Of a DNA stretch of 64,000 nt, positions 13,336 to 26,924 are shown in pieces. The stretch spans positions 39,946,224 through 40,010,223 of the forward strand of contig OX463782.1 of assembly GCA_949825025.1 (NCBI GenBank). Direction: 5' to 3'. The notes under the pieces are model-generated. The model was given only the letters and a program-made list of their open reading frames with translations. It ran no database searches and had not been told where the DNA came from. Position 1 is the first letter of the stretch. Each line of letters starts with the position of its first letter. The position numbers and the translations under genes are program-made. The stretch is from Siphlonurus alternatus (lineage: Eukaryota; Arthropoda; Insecta; Ephemeroptera; Siphlonuridae).

Positions 13336-15019
13336 TGCTAAAACGTCTTAAAAACAGCTAAAAAAAACATGAAAAAATTTTTTTTTAGCTATCAAAAAAA
13401 CGGCTAAAAAAAAACAAATAAAAACCCTAAAAAGTGAAATTTTTCTTTGCTAAATCGGATCTAAAATTGCTAAAAACAAAAGAACGTAAAAAATTTATTT
13501 TTTTTTTTTTGCTAAAACGTCTTAAAAACAGCTAAAAAAACATGAAAAAATTTTTTTTTTAGCTATCAAAAAAACGGCTAAAAAAAAAACAAATAAAAAC
13601 CCTAAAAAGTGAAAATTTTTTTTTTTGCTAAATCGGATCTAAAATTGCTAAAAACAAAAGAACGTAAAAAATTTATATATTTTTTTTTTGCTAAAACGTC
13701 TTAAAAAAAGCTAAAAAAAACATGAAAAAAATTTTTTTTTAGCTATCAAAAAAATGGCTAAAAAAAAACAAATAAAAACCCTAAAAAGTGAAAATTTTTT
13801 TTGCTAAATCGGATCTAAAATTGCTAAAAACAAAAGAACGTAAAAAATTTATATATTTTTTATTTTGCTAAAACGTCTTAAAAACAGCTAAAAAAAACAT
13901 GAAAAAAATTTTTTTTTAGCTATCAAAAAAACGGCTAAAAAAAAAACAAATAAAAACCCTAAAAAGTGAAAATTTTTTTTGCTAAATCGGATCTAAAATT
14001 GCTAAAAACAAAAGAACGTAAAAAATTTATATTTTTTTTTTTTGCTAAAACGTCTTAAAAACAGCTAAAAAAAACATAAAAAAAATTTTTTTTTAGCTAT
14101 AAAAAAAACGGCTAAAAAAAACAAATGAAAACCCTAATAAGTGAAAATTTTTTTTTGCTTAATCGGATATAAAATTGATAAAAACAAAAGAACGTAAAAA
14201 ATTAATATTTTTTTTTTTGCTAAAACGTCTTAAAAACAGCTAAAAAAAACATGAAAAAATTTTTTTTTAGCTATCAAAAAAACGGCTAAAAAAACAAATA
14301 AAAACCCTAAAAAGTGAAAATTTTTTTTGCTAAATCGGATCTAAAATTGCTAAAAACAAAAGAACGTAAAAAATTTATATTTTTTTTTTTTTGCTAAAAC
14401 GTCTTAAAAACAGCTAAAAAAAACATAAAAAAATTTTTTTTTAGCTTTAAAAAAAACGGCTAAAAAAAAACACAAATAAAAACCCTAAAAAGTGAAAATT
14501 TTTTTTTGCTAAATCGGATCTAAAATTGCTAAAAACAAAAGAACGTAAAAAATTTATATATTTTTTTTTTTGCTAAAACTTCTTAAAAACAGCTAAAAAA
14601 AACATGAAAAAATTTTTTTTTAGCTATCAAAAAAATGGCTAAAAAAACAAATAAAAACCCTAAAAAGTGAAAATTTTTTTTTGCTAAATCGGATCTAAAA
14701 TTGCTAAAAACAAAAGAACGTAAAAAATTTATATATTTTTTTTTTGCTAAAACGTCTTAAAAACAGCTAAAAAAAACATGAAAAAAAATTTTTTTTAGCT
14801 ATCAAAAAAACGGCTAAAAAAAAACAATTAAAAACCCTAAAAAGTGAAATTTTTTTTTGCAAAATCGGATCTTAAATTGCTAAAAACAAAAGAACGTAAA
14901 AAATTTATATTTTTTTTTTTGCTAAAACGTCTTAAAAACAGCTAAAAAAAACATGAAACAATTTTTTTTTAGCTATCAAAAAAAAGTCTAAAAAAAAAAC
15001 AAATAAAAACCCTAAAAAG

Positions 15020-18000
15020 TGAAAATTTTTTTTTGCTTAATCGGATATAAAATTGCTAAAAACAAAAGAACGTAAAAAATTAATATTTTTTTTTTTGCTA
15101 AAACGTCTTAAAAACAGCTAAAAAAACATAAAAAAATTTTTTTTAGCTTTAAAAAAAACGGCTAAAAAAAAACAAATAAAAACGCTAAAAAGTGAAAATT
15201 TTTTTTGCTAAATCGGATCTTAAATTGCTAAAAACAAAAGAACGTAAAAAATTTATATTTTTTTTTTTTGCAAAAACGTCTTAAAAACAGCTAAAAAAAA
15301 CATGAAAAAATTTTTTTTTTAGCTATCAAAAAAATGGCTAAAAAAAAACAAATAAAAACCCTAAAAAGTGAAAATTTTTTTTGCTAAATCGGATCTAAAA
15401 TTGCTAAAAACAAAAGAACGTAAAAAATTTATATATTTTTTATTTTGCTAAAACGTCTTAAAAACAGCTAAAAAAACATGAAAAATTTTTTTTTTTTTAG
15501 CTATCAAAAAAACGGCTAAAAAAAAACAAATAAAAACCCTAAAAAGTGAAAATTTTTTTTTTGCTTAATCGGATCTAAAATTGCTAAAAACAAAAGAACG
15601 TAAAAAATTTATATATTTTTTTTTTGCTAAAACGTCTTAAAAACAGCTAAAAAAAACATGAAAAAATTTTTTTTTTTGCTATCAAAAAAATGGCTAAAAA
15701 AAAACAAATAAAAACCCTAAAAAGTGAAAATTTTTTTTTGCTAATTCGGATCTAAAATTGCTGAAAACAAAAGAACGTAAAAAATTTATATATTTTTTAT
15801 TTTGCTAAAACGTCTTAAAAATCGCTAAAAAAAACATGAAAAAAATTTTTTTTTAGCTATCAAAAAAACGGCTAAAAAAAAACAAATAAAAACCCTAAAA
15901 AGTGAAAATTTTTTTTGCTCAATCGGATCTAAAATTGCTAAAAACAAAAGAACGTAAAAAATTTATATATATTTTTTTTTTGCTAAAACGTCTTAAAAAC
16001 AGCTAAAAAAAACATGAAAAATTTTTTTTTTTAGCTATCAAAAAAATGGCTAAAAAAAAAACAAATAAAAACCCTAAAAAGTGAAAATTTTTTTTTGCTT
16101 AATCGGATCTAAAATTGCTAAGAACAAAAGAACGTAAAAAATTTATATATTTTTTTTTTGCTAAAAAGTCTTAAAAACAGCTAAAAAAAACATGAAAAAA
16201 AATTTTTTTTAGCTATCAAAAAAACGGCTAAAAGAAAACAATTAAAAACCCTAAAAAGTGAAATTTTTTTTTGCTAAATCGGATCTAAAATTGCTAAAAA
16301 CAAAAGAACGTAAAAAATTTATATTTTTTTTTTTGCTAAAACGTCTTAAAAACAGCTAAAAAAAACATAAAAAAAATTTTTTTTTAGCTATAAAAAAAAT
16401 GGCTAAAAAAAACAAATAAAAACCCTAATAAGTGAAAATTTTTTTTTGCTTAATCGGATATAAAATTGATAAAAACAAAAGAACGTAAAAAATTAATATT
16501 TTTTTTCTTGCTAAAACGTCTTAAAAACAGCTAAAAAAAACATGAAAAATTTTTTTTTTAGCTACCAAAAAAACGGCTAAAAAAAAAACATATAAAAACC
16601 CTAAAAAGTGAAAATTTTTTTTGCTAAATCGGATCTAAAATTGCTAAAAACAATAGAAGAACGTAAAAAATTTATATTTTTTTTTTGCTAAAACGTCTTA
16701 AAAACAGCTAAAAAAACATGAAAAAATTTTTTTTTAGCTATCAAAAAAACGGCTAAAAAAAAAACAAATAAAAACCCTAAAAAGTGAAAATTTTTTTTGC
16801 TAAATCGGATCTAAAATTGCTAAAAACAAAAGAACGTAAAAAATTTTTATTTTTTTTTTTGCTAAAACGTCTTAAAAACAGCTAAAAAAAACATAAAAAA
16901 AATTTTTTTTAGCTATAAAAAAAAACGGCTAAAAAAAACAAATGAAAACCCTAATAAGTGAAAATTTTTTTTTGCTTAATCGGATATAAAATTGATAAAA
17001 ACAAAAGAACGTAAAAAATTAATATTTTTTTTTTTGCTAAAACGTCTTAAAAACAGCTAAAAAAAACATGAAAAAATTTTTTTTTAGCTATCAAAAAAAC
17101 GGCTAAAAAAAACAAATAAAAACCCTAAAAAGTGAAAATTTTTTTTGCTAAATCGGATCTAAAATTGCTAAAAACAAAAGAACGTAAAAAATTTATATTT
17201 TTTTTTTTTGCTAAAACGTCTTAAAAACAGCTAAAAAAAACATAAAAAAAATTTTTTTTAGCTTTAAAAAAAACGGCTAAAAAAAACAAATAAAAACCCT
17301 AAAAAGTGAAAATTTTTATTGCTAAATCGGATCTAAAATTGCTAAAAACAAAAAAGAACGTAAAAAATTTATATTTTTTTTTTTTTGCTAAAACGTCTTA
17401 AAAACAGCTAAAAAAAACATGAAAAAAAATTTTTTTTAGCTATCAAAAAAACGGCTAAAAAAAAACAATTAAAAACCCTAAAAAGTGAAATTTTTTTTTG
17501 CAAAATCGGATCTTAAATTGCTAAAAACAAAAGAACGTAAAAAATTTATATTTTTTTTTTTTGCTAAAACGTCTTAAAAACTGCTAAAAAAAACATGAAA
17601 AAATTTTTTTTTAGCTATCAAAAAAAAGTCTAAAAAAAAAACAAATAAAAACCCTAAAAAGTGAAAATTTTTTTTTGCTTAATCGGATATAAAATTGCTA
17701 AAAACAAAAGAACGTAAAAAATTAATATTTTTTTTTTTGCGTTAGTCTTAAAAACAGCTAAAAAAACTTAAAAAAATTTTTTTTAGCTATCAAAAAAACG
17801 GCTAAAAAAAAACAAATAAAAACCCTAAAAAGTGAATTTTTTTTTTGCTTAATCGGATCTAAAATTGCTAAAAACAAAAGAACGTAAAAAATTTATATTT
17901 TTTTTTTTTGCTAAAACGTCTTAAAAACAGCTAAAAAAAACATAAAAAAAATTTTTTTTAGCTTTAAAAAAAACGGCTAAAAAAAAACAAATAAAAACGC

Positions 18001-21000
18001 TAAAAAGTGAAAATTTTTTTTGCTAAATCGGATCTTAAATTGCTAAAAACAAAAGAACGTAAAAAATTTATATTTTTTTTTTTGCTAAAACGTCTTAAAA
18101 ACAGCTAAAAAAAACATGAAAAATTTTTTTTTTTAGCTATCAAAAAAAAGTCTAAAAAAAAAACAAATAAAAACCCTAAAAGGTGAAATTTTTTTTTTGC
18201 TAAATCGGATCTATTGCTAAAAACAAAAGAACGTAAAAAATTTATATATTTTTTTTTTGCTAAAACGTCTTAAAAACAGCTAAAAAAAACATGAAAAATT
18301 TTTTTTAACTTCCAAAAAAAAAAAAAAAACAAATAAAAACCCTAAAAAGTGAAATTTTTCTTTGCTAAATCGGATCTAAAATTGCTAAAAACAAAAGAAC
18401 GTAAAAAATTTATTTTTTTTTTTTTTGCTAAAACGTCTTAAAAACAGCTAAAAAAAACATAAAAAAATTTTTTTTTAGCTTTAAAAAAAACGGCTAAAAA
18501 AAACAAATAAAAACCCTAAAAAGTGAAAATTTTTATTGCTAAATCGGATCTAAAATTGCTAAAAACAAAAAAGAACGTAAAAAATTTATATTTTTTTTTT
18601 TTTTGCTAAAACGTCTTAAAAACAGCTAAAAAAACACGAAAAATTTTTTTTTTTAGCTATCAAAAAAACGGCTAAAAAAAAACACAAATAAAAACCCTAA
18701 AAAGTGAAAATTTTTTTTTGCTAAATCGGATCTAAAATTGCTAAAAACAAAAGAACGTAAAAAATTTATATATTTTTTTTTTTGCTAAAACGTCTTAAAA
18801 ACAGCTAAAAAAAACATGAAAAAAATTTTTTTTTAGCTATCAAAAAAATGGCTTAAAAAAACAAATAAAAACCCTAAAAAGTGAAAATTTTTTTTTGCTA
18901 AATCGGATCTTAAATTGCTAAAAACAAAAGAACGTAAAAAATTTATATTTTTTTTTTTGCTAAAACGTCTTAAAAACAGCTAAAAAAAACATGAAAAAAT
19001 TTTTTTTTTAGCTATCAAAAAAAAGTCTAAAAAAAAAACAAATAAAAACCCTAAAAGGTGAAATTTTTTTTTTGCTAAATCGGATCTATTGCTAAAAACA
19101 AAAGAACGTAAAAAATTTATATATATTTTTTTTTTGCTAAAACGTCTTAAAAACAGCTAAAAAGAACATGAAAAAATTTTTTTAACTTCAAAAAAAAAAA
19201 AAAAAACAAATAAAAACCCTAAAAAGTGAAATTTTTCTTTGCTAAATCGGATCTAAAATTGCTAAAAACAAAAGAACGTAAAAAATTTATTTTTTTTTTT
19301 TTTTGCTAAAACGTCTTAAAAACAGCTAAAAATACATGAAAAAATTTTTTTTTTAGCTATCAAAAAAACGGCTAAAAAAAAAACAAATAAAAACCCTAAA
19401 AAGTGAAAATTTTTTTTGCTAAATCGGATCTTAAATTGCTAAAAACAAAAGAACGTAAAAAATTTATATTTTTTTTTTTTGCTAAAACGTCTTAAAAACA
19501 GCTAAAAAAAACATGAAAAATTTTTTTTTTTAGCTATCAAAAAAAAGTCTAAAAAAAAAACAAATAAAAACCCTAAAAGGTGAAATTTTTTTTTTGCTAA
19601 ATCGGATCTATTGCTAAAAACAAAAGAACGTAAAAAATTTATATATTTTTTTTTTGCTAAAACGTCTTAAAAACAGCTAAAAAAAACATGAAAATTTTTT
19701 TTTAACTTCCAAAAAAAAAAAAAAAACAAATAAAAACCCTAAAAAGTGAAAATTTTTTTTTGCTTAATCGGATATAAAATTGCTAAAAACAAAAGAACGT
19801 AAAAAATTAATATTTTTTTTTTTGCTAAAACGTCTTAAAAACAGCTAAAAAAACATAAAAAAATTTTTTTTAGCTATCAAAAAAACGGCTAAAAAAAAAA
19901 CAAATAAAAACCCTAAAAAGTGAATTTTTTTTTTGCTTAATCGGATCTAAAATTGCTAAAAACAAAAGAACGTAAAAAATTTATATTTTTTTTTTTGCTA
20001 AAACGTCTTAAAAACAGCTAAAAAAAACATAAAAAAAATTTTTTTTAGCTTTAAAAAAAACGGCTAAAAAAAAACAAATAAAAACGCTAAAAAGTGAAAA
20101 TTTTTTTTGCTAAATCGGATCTTAAATTGCTAAAAACAAAAGAACGTAAAAAATTTATATTTTTTTTTTTTGCAAAAACGTCTTAAAAACAGCTAAAAAA
20201 AACATGAAAAAATTTTTTTTTTAGCTATCAAAAAAATGGCTAAAAAAAAACAAATAAAAACCCTAAAAAGTGAAAATTTTTTTTGCTAAATCGGATCTAA
20301 AATTGCTAAAAACAAAAGAACGTAAAAAATTTATATATTTTTTATTTTGCTAAAACGTCTTAAAAACAGCTAAAAAAACATGAAAATTTTTTTTTTTTTT
20401 AGCTATCAAAAAAACGGCTAAAAAAAAACAAATAAAAACCCTAAAAAGTGAAAATTTTTTTTTTGCTTAATCGGATCTAAAATTGCTAAAAACAAAAGAA
20501 CGTAAAAAATTTATATATTTTTTTTTTGCTAAAACGTCTTAAAAACAGCTAAAAAAAACATGAAAAAATTTTTTTTTTTGCTATCAAAAAAATGGCTAAA
20601 AAAAAACAAATAAAAACCCTAAAAAGTGAAAATTTTTTTTTGCTAATTCGGATCTAAAATTGCTGAAAACAAAAGAACGTAAAAAATTTATATATTTTTT
20701 ATTTTGCTAAAACGTCTTAAAAATCGCTAAAAAAAACATGAAAAAAATTTTTTTTTAGCTATCAAAAAAACGGCTAAAAAAAAACAAATAAAAACCCTAA
20801 AAAGTGAAAATTTTTTTTGCTCAATCGGATCTAAAATTGCTAAAAACAAAAGAACGTAAAAAATTTATATATATTTTTTTTTTGCTAAAACGTCTTAAAA
20901 ACAGCTAAAAAAAACATGAAAAATTTTTTTTTTTAGCTATCAAAAAAATGGCTAAAAAAAAAACAAATAAAAACCCTAAAAAGTGAAAATTTTTTTTTGC

Positions 21001-24000
21001 TTAATCGGATCTAAAATTGCTAAGAACAAAAGAACGTAAAAAATTTATATATTTTTTTTTTGCTAAAAAGTCTTAAAAACAGCTAAAAAAAACATGAAAA
21101 AAAATTTTTTTTAGCTATCAAAAAAACGGCTAAAAGAAAACAATTAAAAACCCTAAAAAGTGAAATTTTTTTTTGCTAAATCGGATCTAAAATTGCTAAA
21201 AACAAAAGAACGTAAAAAATTTATATTTTTTTTTTTGCTAAAACGTCTTAAAAACAGCTAAAAAAAACATAAAAAAAATTTTTTTTTAGCTATAAAAAAA
21301 ACGGCTAAAAAAAAAACATATAAAAACCCTAAAAAGTGAAAATTTTTTTTGCTAAATCGGATCTAAAATTGCTAAAAACAATAGAAGAACGTAAAAAATT
21401 TATATTTTTTTTTTGCTAAAACGTCTTAAAAACAGCTAAAAAAACATGAAAAAATTTTTTTTTAGCTATCAAAAAAACGGCTAAAAAAAAAACAAATAAA
21501 AACCCTAAAAAGTGAAAATTTTTTTTGCTAAATCGGATCTAAAATTGCTAAAAACAAAAGAACGTAAAAAATTTTTATTTTTTTTTTTGCTAAAACGTCT
21601 TAAAAACAGCTAAAAAAAACATAAAAAAAATTTTTTTTAGCTATAAAAAAAAACGGCTAAAAAAAACAAATGAAAACCCTAATAAGTGAAAATTTTTTTT
21701 TGCTTAATCGGATATAAAATTGATAAAAACAAAAGAACGTAAAAAATTAATATTTTTTTTTTTGCTAAAACGTCTTAAAAACAGCTAAAAAAAACATGAA
21801 AAAATTTTTTTTTAGCTATCAAAAAAACGGCTAAAAAAAACAAATAAAAACCCTAAAAAGTGAAAATTTTTTTTGCTAAATCGGATCTAAAATTGCTAAA
21901 AACAAAAGAACGTAAAAAATTTATATTTTTTTTTTTTGCTAAAACGTCTTAAAAACAGCTAAAAAAAACATAAAAAAAATTTTTTTTAGCTTTAAAAAAA
22001 ACGGCTAAAAAAAACAAATAAAAACCCTAAAAAGTGAAAATTTTTATTGCTAAATCGGATCTAAAATTGCTAAAAACAAAAAAGAACGTAAAAAATTTAT
22101 ATTTTTTTTTTTTTGCTAAAACGTCTTAAAAACAGCTAAAAAAAACATGAAAAAAAATTTTTTTTAGCTATCAAAAAAACGGCTAAAAAAAAACAATTAA
22201 AAACCCTAAAAAGTGAAATTTTTTTTTGCAAAATCGGATCTTAAATTGCTAAAAACAAAAGAACGTAAAAAATTTATATTTTTTTTTTTTGCTAAAACGT
22301 CTTAAAAACAGCTAAAAAAAACATGAAAAAATTTTTTTTTAGCTATCAAAAAAAAGTCTAAAAAAAAAACAAATAAAAACCCTAAAAAGTGAAAATTTTT
22401 TTTTGCTTAATCGGATATAAAATTGCTAAAAACAAAAGAACGTAAAAAATTAATATTTTTTTTTTTGCGTTAGTCTTAAAAACAGCTAAAAAAACTTAAA
22501 AAAATTTTTTTTAGCTATCAAAAAAACGGCTAAAAAAAAACAAATAAAAACCCTAAAAAGTGAATTTTTTTTTTGCTTAATCGGATCTAAAATTGCTAAA
22601 AACAAAAGAACGTAAAAAATTTATATTTTTTTTTTTTGCTAAAACGTCTTAAAAACAGCTAAAAAAAACATAAAAAAAATTTTTTTTAGCTTTAAAAAAA
22701 ACGGCTAAAAAAAAACAAATAAAAACGCTAAAAAGTGAAAATTTTTTTTGCTAAATCGGATCTTAAATTGCTAAAAACAAAAGAACGTAAAAAATTTATA
22801 TTTTTTTTTTTGCTAAAACGTCTTAAAAACAGCTAAAAAAAACATGAAAAATTTTTTTTTTTAGCTATCAAAAAAAAGTCTAAAAAAAAAACAAATAAAA
22901 ACCCTAAAAGGTGAAATTTTTTTTTTGCTAAATCGGATCTATTGCTAAAAACAAAAGAACGTAAAAAATTTATATATTTTTTTTTTGCCAAAACGTCTTA
23001 AAAACAGCTAAAAAAAACATGAAAAATTTTTTTTAACTTCCAAAAAAAAAAAAAAAACAAATAAAAACCCTAAAAAGTGAAATTTTTCTTTGCTAAATCG
23101 GATCTAAAATTGCTAAAAACAAAAGAACGTAAAAAATTTATTTTTTTTTTTTTTTGCTAAAACGTCTTAAAAACAGCTAAAAAAAACATAAAAAAATTTT
23201 TTTTTAGCTTTAAAAAAAACGGCTAAAAAAAACAAATAAAAACCCTAAAAAGTGAAAATTTTTATTGCTAAATCGGATCTAAAATTGCTAAAAACAAAAA
23301 AGAACGTAAAAAATTTATATTTTTTTTTTTTTTGCTAAAACGTCTTAAAAACAGCTAAAAAAACACGAAAAATTTTTTTTTTTAGCTATCAAAAAAACGG
23401 CTAAAAAAAAACACAAATAAAAACCCTAAAAAGTGAAAATTTTTTTTTGCTAAATCGGATCTAAAATTGCTAAAAACAAAAGAACGTAAAAAATTTATAT
23501 ATTTTTTTTTTTGCTAAAACGTCTTAAAAACAGCTAAAAAAAACATGAAAAAAATTTTTTTTTAGCTATCAAAAAAATGGCTAAAAAAAAACAAATAAAA
23601 ACCCTAAAAAGTGAAAATTTTTTTTTGCTAAATCGGATCTAAAATTGCTAAAAACAAAAGAACGTAAAAAATTTATATATTTTTTTTTTGCTAAAACGTC
23701 TTAAAAACAGCTAAAAAAAACATGAAAAAAAATTTTTTTTAGCTATCAAAAAAACGGCTAAAAAAAAACAATTAAAAACCCTAAAAAGTGAAATTTTTTT
23801 TTGCAAAATCGGATCTTAAATTGCTAAAAACAAAAGAACGTAAAAAATTTATATTTTTTTTTTTTTGCTAAAACGTCTTAAAAACAGCTAAAAAAAACAT
23901 GAAAAAATTTTTTTTTTAGCTATCAAAAAAAAGTCTAAAAAAAAAACAAATAAAAACCCTAAAAGGTGAAATTTTTTTTTTGCTAAATCGGATCTATTGC

Positions 24001-24650
24001 TAAAAACAAAAGAACGTAAAAAATTTATATATATTTTTTTTTTGCTAAAACGTCTTAAAAACAGCTAAAAAGAACATGAAAAAATTTTTTTAACTTCAAA
24101 AAAAAAAAAAAAAAACAAATAAAAACCCTAAAAAGTGAAATTTTTCTTTGCTAAATCGGATCTAAAATTGCTAAAAACAAAAGAACGTAAAAAATTTATT
24201 TTTTTTTTTTTTGCTAAAACGTCTTAAAAACAGCTAAAAATACATGAAAAAATTTTTTTTTTAGCTATCAAAAAAACGGCTAAAAAAAAAACAAATAAAA
24301 ACCCTAAAAAGTGAAAATTTTTTTTGCTAAATCGGATCTTAAATTGCTAAAAACAAAAGAACGTAAAAAATTTATATTTTTTTTTTTGCTAAAACGTCTT
24401 AAAAACAGCTAAAAAAAACATGAAAAATTTTTTTTTTTAGCTATCAAAAAAAAGTCTAAAAAAAAAACAAATAAAAACCCTAAAAGGTGAAATTTTTTTT
24501 TTGCTAAATCGGATCTATTGCTAAAAACAAAAGAACGTAAAAAATTTATATATTTTTTTTTTGCTAAAACGTCTTAAAAACAGCTAAAAAAAACATGAAA
24601 ATTTTTTTTTAACTTCCAAAAAAAAAAAAAAAACAAATAAAAACCCTAAA
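15020..24650 (+). repeat. Tandem duplication of a 27-28-monomer block (about 4.7-4.9 kb)
   Basis: Copy 1 is about 15020-19745 and copy 2 about 19746-24650. Shared rare markers include gcaaaaacgtc (15270 and 20172), gctaaaaagtc (16160 and 21062), acaatagaag (16650 and 21378), gcgttagtctt (17739 and 22467), agaacatg (19163 and 24071) and tacatg (19333 and 24241). Offsets step between about 4727 and 4908 bp because whole monomers were gained or lost: copy 1 lacks one near 15.14 kb, copy 2 lacks one near 21.30 kb and has an extra one near 23.6-23.8 kb. Confidence 0.9.
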
Positions 24651-26712
24651 AAGTGAAATTTTTCTTTGCTAAATCGGATCTAAAATTGCTAAAAACAAAA
24701 GAACGTAAAAAATTTATTTTTTTTTTTTTTTGCTAAAACGTCTTAAAAACAGCTAAAAAAAACATAAAAAAATTTTTTTTTAGCTTTAAAAAAAACGGCT
24801 AAAAAAAACAAATAAAAACCCTAAAAAGTGAAAATTTTTATTGCTAAATCGGATCTAAAATTGCTAAAAACAAAAAAGAACGTAAAAAATTTATATTTTT
24901 TTTTTTTTTGCTAAAACGTCTTAAAAACAGCTAAAAAAACACGAAAAAATTTTTTTTTTAGCTATCAAAAAAACGGCTAAAAAAAAACAAATAAAAACCC
25001 TAAAAAGTGAAAATTTTTTTTTGCTTAATCGGATCTAAAATTGCTGAAAACAAAAGAACGTAAAAAATTTATATATTTTTTATTTTGCTAAAACGTCTTA
25101 AAAATCGCTAAAAAAAACATGAAAAAAATTTTTTTTTAGCTATCAAAAAAACGGCTAAAAAAAAACAAATAAAAACCCTAAAAAGTGAAAATTTTTTTTG
25201 CTCAATCGGATCTAAAATTGCTAAAAACAAAAGAACGTAAAAAATTTATATATTTTTTATTTTGCTAAAACGTCTTAAAAATCGCTAAAAAAAACATGAA
25301 AAAAATTTTTTTTTAGCTATCAAAAAAACGGCTAAAAAAAAACAAATAAAAACCCTAAAAAGTGAAAATTTTTTTTGCTCAATCGGATCTAAAATTGCTA
25401 AAAACAAAAGAACGTAAAAAATTTATATATTTTTTTTTTTGCTAAAACGTCTTAAAAACAGCTAAAAAAAACATGAAAAAATTTTTTTTTTTAGCTATCA
25501 AAAAAATGGCTAAAAAAAACAAATAAAAACCCTAAAAAGTGAAAATTTTTTTTTGCTTAATCGGATCTAAAATTGCTAAAAATAAAAGAACGTAAAAAAT
25601 TTATATATTTTTTTTTTGCTAAAACGTCTTAAAAACAGCTAAAAAAAACATGAAAAAATTTTTTTAACTTCAAAAAAAAAAAAAAAACAAATAAAAACCC
25701 TAAAAAGTGAAATTTTTCTTTGCTAAATCGGATCTAAAATTGCTAAAAACAAAAGAACGTAAAAAATTTATATATTTTTTTTTTTGCTAAAACGTCTTAA
25801 AAACAGCTAAAAAAAACATGAAAAAATTTTTTTTTTAGCTATCAAAAAAATGGCTAAAAAAAAACAAATAAAAACCCTAAAAAGTGAAAATTTTTTTTTG
25901 CTAAATCGGATCTAAAATTGCTAAAAACAAAAGAACGTAAAAAATTTATATATTTTTTTTTTGCTAAAACGTCTTAAAAACAGCTAAAAAAAACATGAAA
26001 AATTTTTTTTAACTTCCAAAAAAAAAAAAAACAAATAAAAACCCTAAAAAGTGAAAATTTTTTTTGCTAAATCGGATCTTAAATTGCTAAAAACAAAAGA
26101 ACGTAAAAAATTTATATTTTTTTTTTTTGCTAAAACGTCTTAAAAACAGCTAAAAAAAACATGAAAAATTTTTTTTTTAGCTATCAAAAAAAAGTCTAAA
26201 AAAAAAACAAATAAAAACCCTAAAAGGTGAAATTTTTTTTTTGCTAAATCGGATCTATTGCTAAAAACAAAAGAACGTAAAAAATTTATATATTTTTTTT
26301 TTGCTAAAACGTCTTAAAAACAGCTAAAAAAAACATGAAAATTTTTTTTTAACTTCCAAAAAAAAAAAAAAAACAAATAAAAACCCTAAAAAGTGAAATT
26401 TTTCTTTGCTAAATCGGATCTAAAATTGCTAAAAACAAAAGAACGTAAAAAATTTATTTTTTTTTTTTTTTGCTAAAACGTCTTAAAAACAGCTAAAAAA
26501 AACATAAAAAAATTTTTTTTTAGCTTTAAAAAAAACGGCTAAAAAAAACAAATAAAAACCCTAAAAAGTGAAAATTTTTATTGCTAAATCGGATCTAAAA
26601 TTGCTAAAAACAAAAAAGAACGTAAAAAATTTATATTTTTTTTTTTTTTGCTAAAACGTCTTAAAAACAGCTAAAAAAACACGAAAAAATTTTTTTTTTA
26701 GCTATCAAAAAA
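24295..26712 (+). repeat. Ten-monomer-offset duplication (24295-24970 and 26035-26712)
   Basis: The two segments match essentially base for base at an offset of 1740 bp, including the gatctattgct variant, the aacttcc variant, the agctttaaaa variant, gctaaaaacaaaaaagaacg and acacgaaaa. Between them, 25081-25430 holds two adjacent near-identical monomers (marker ttaaaaatcgct then gctcaatcgg), a single-monomer tandem duplication. Confidence 0.8.
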
Positions 26713-26924
26713 ACGGCTAAAAAAAAACACAAATAAAAACCCTAAAAAGTGAAAATTTTTTTTTGCTAAATCGGATCTAAAATTGCTAAAAACAAAAGAA
26801 CGTAAAAAATTTATATTTTTTTTTTTTGCTAAAACGTCTTAAAAACAGCTAAAAAAAACATGAAAAAATTTCTTTTTAGCTATCAAAAAAAAGTCTAAAA
26901 AAAAAACAAATAAAAACCCTAAAA

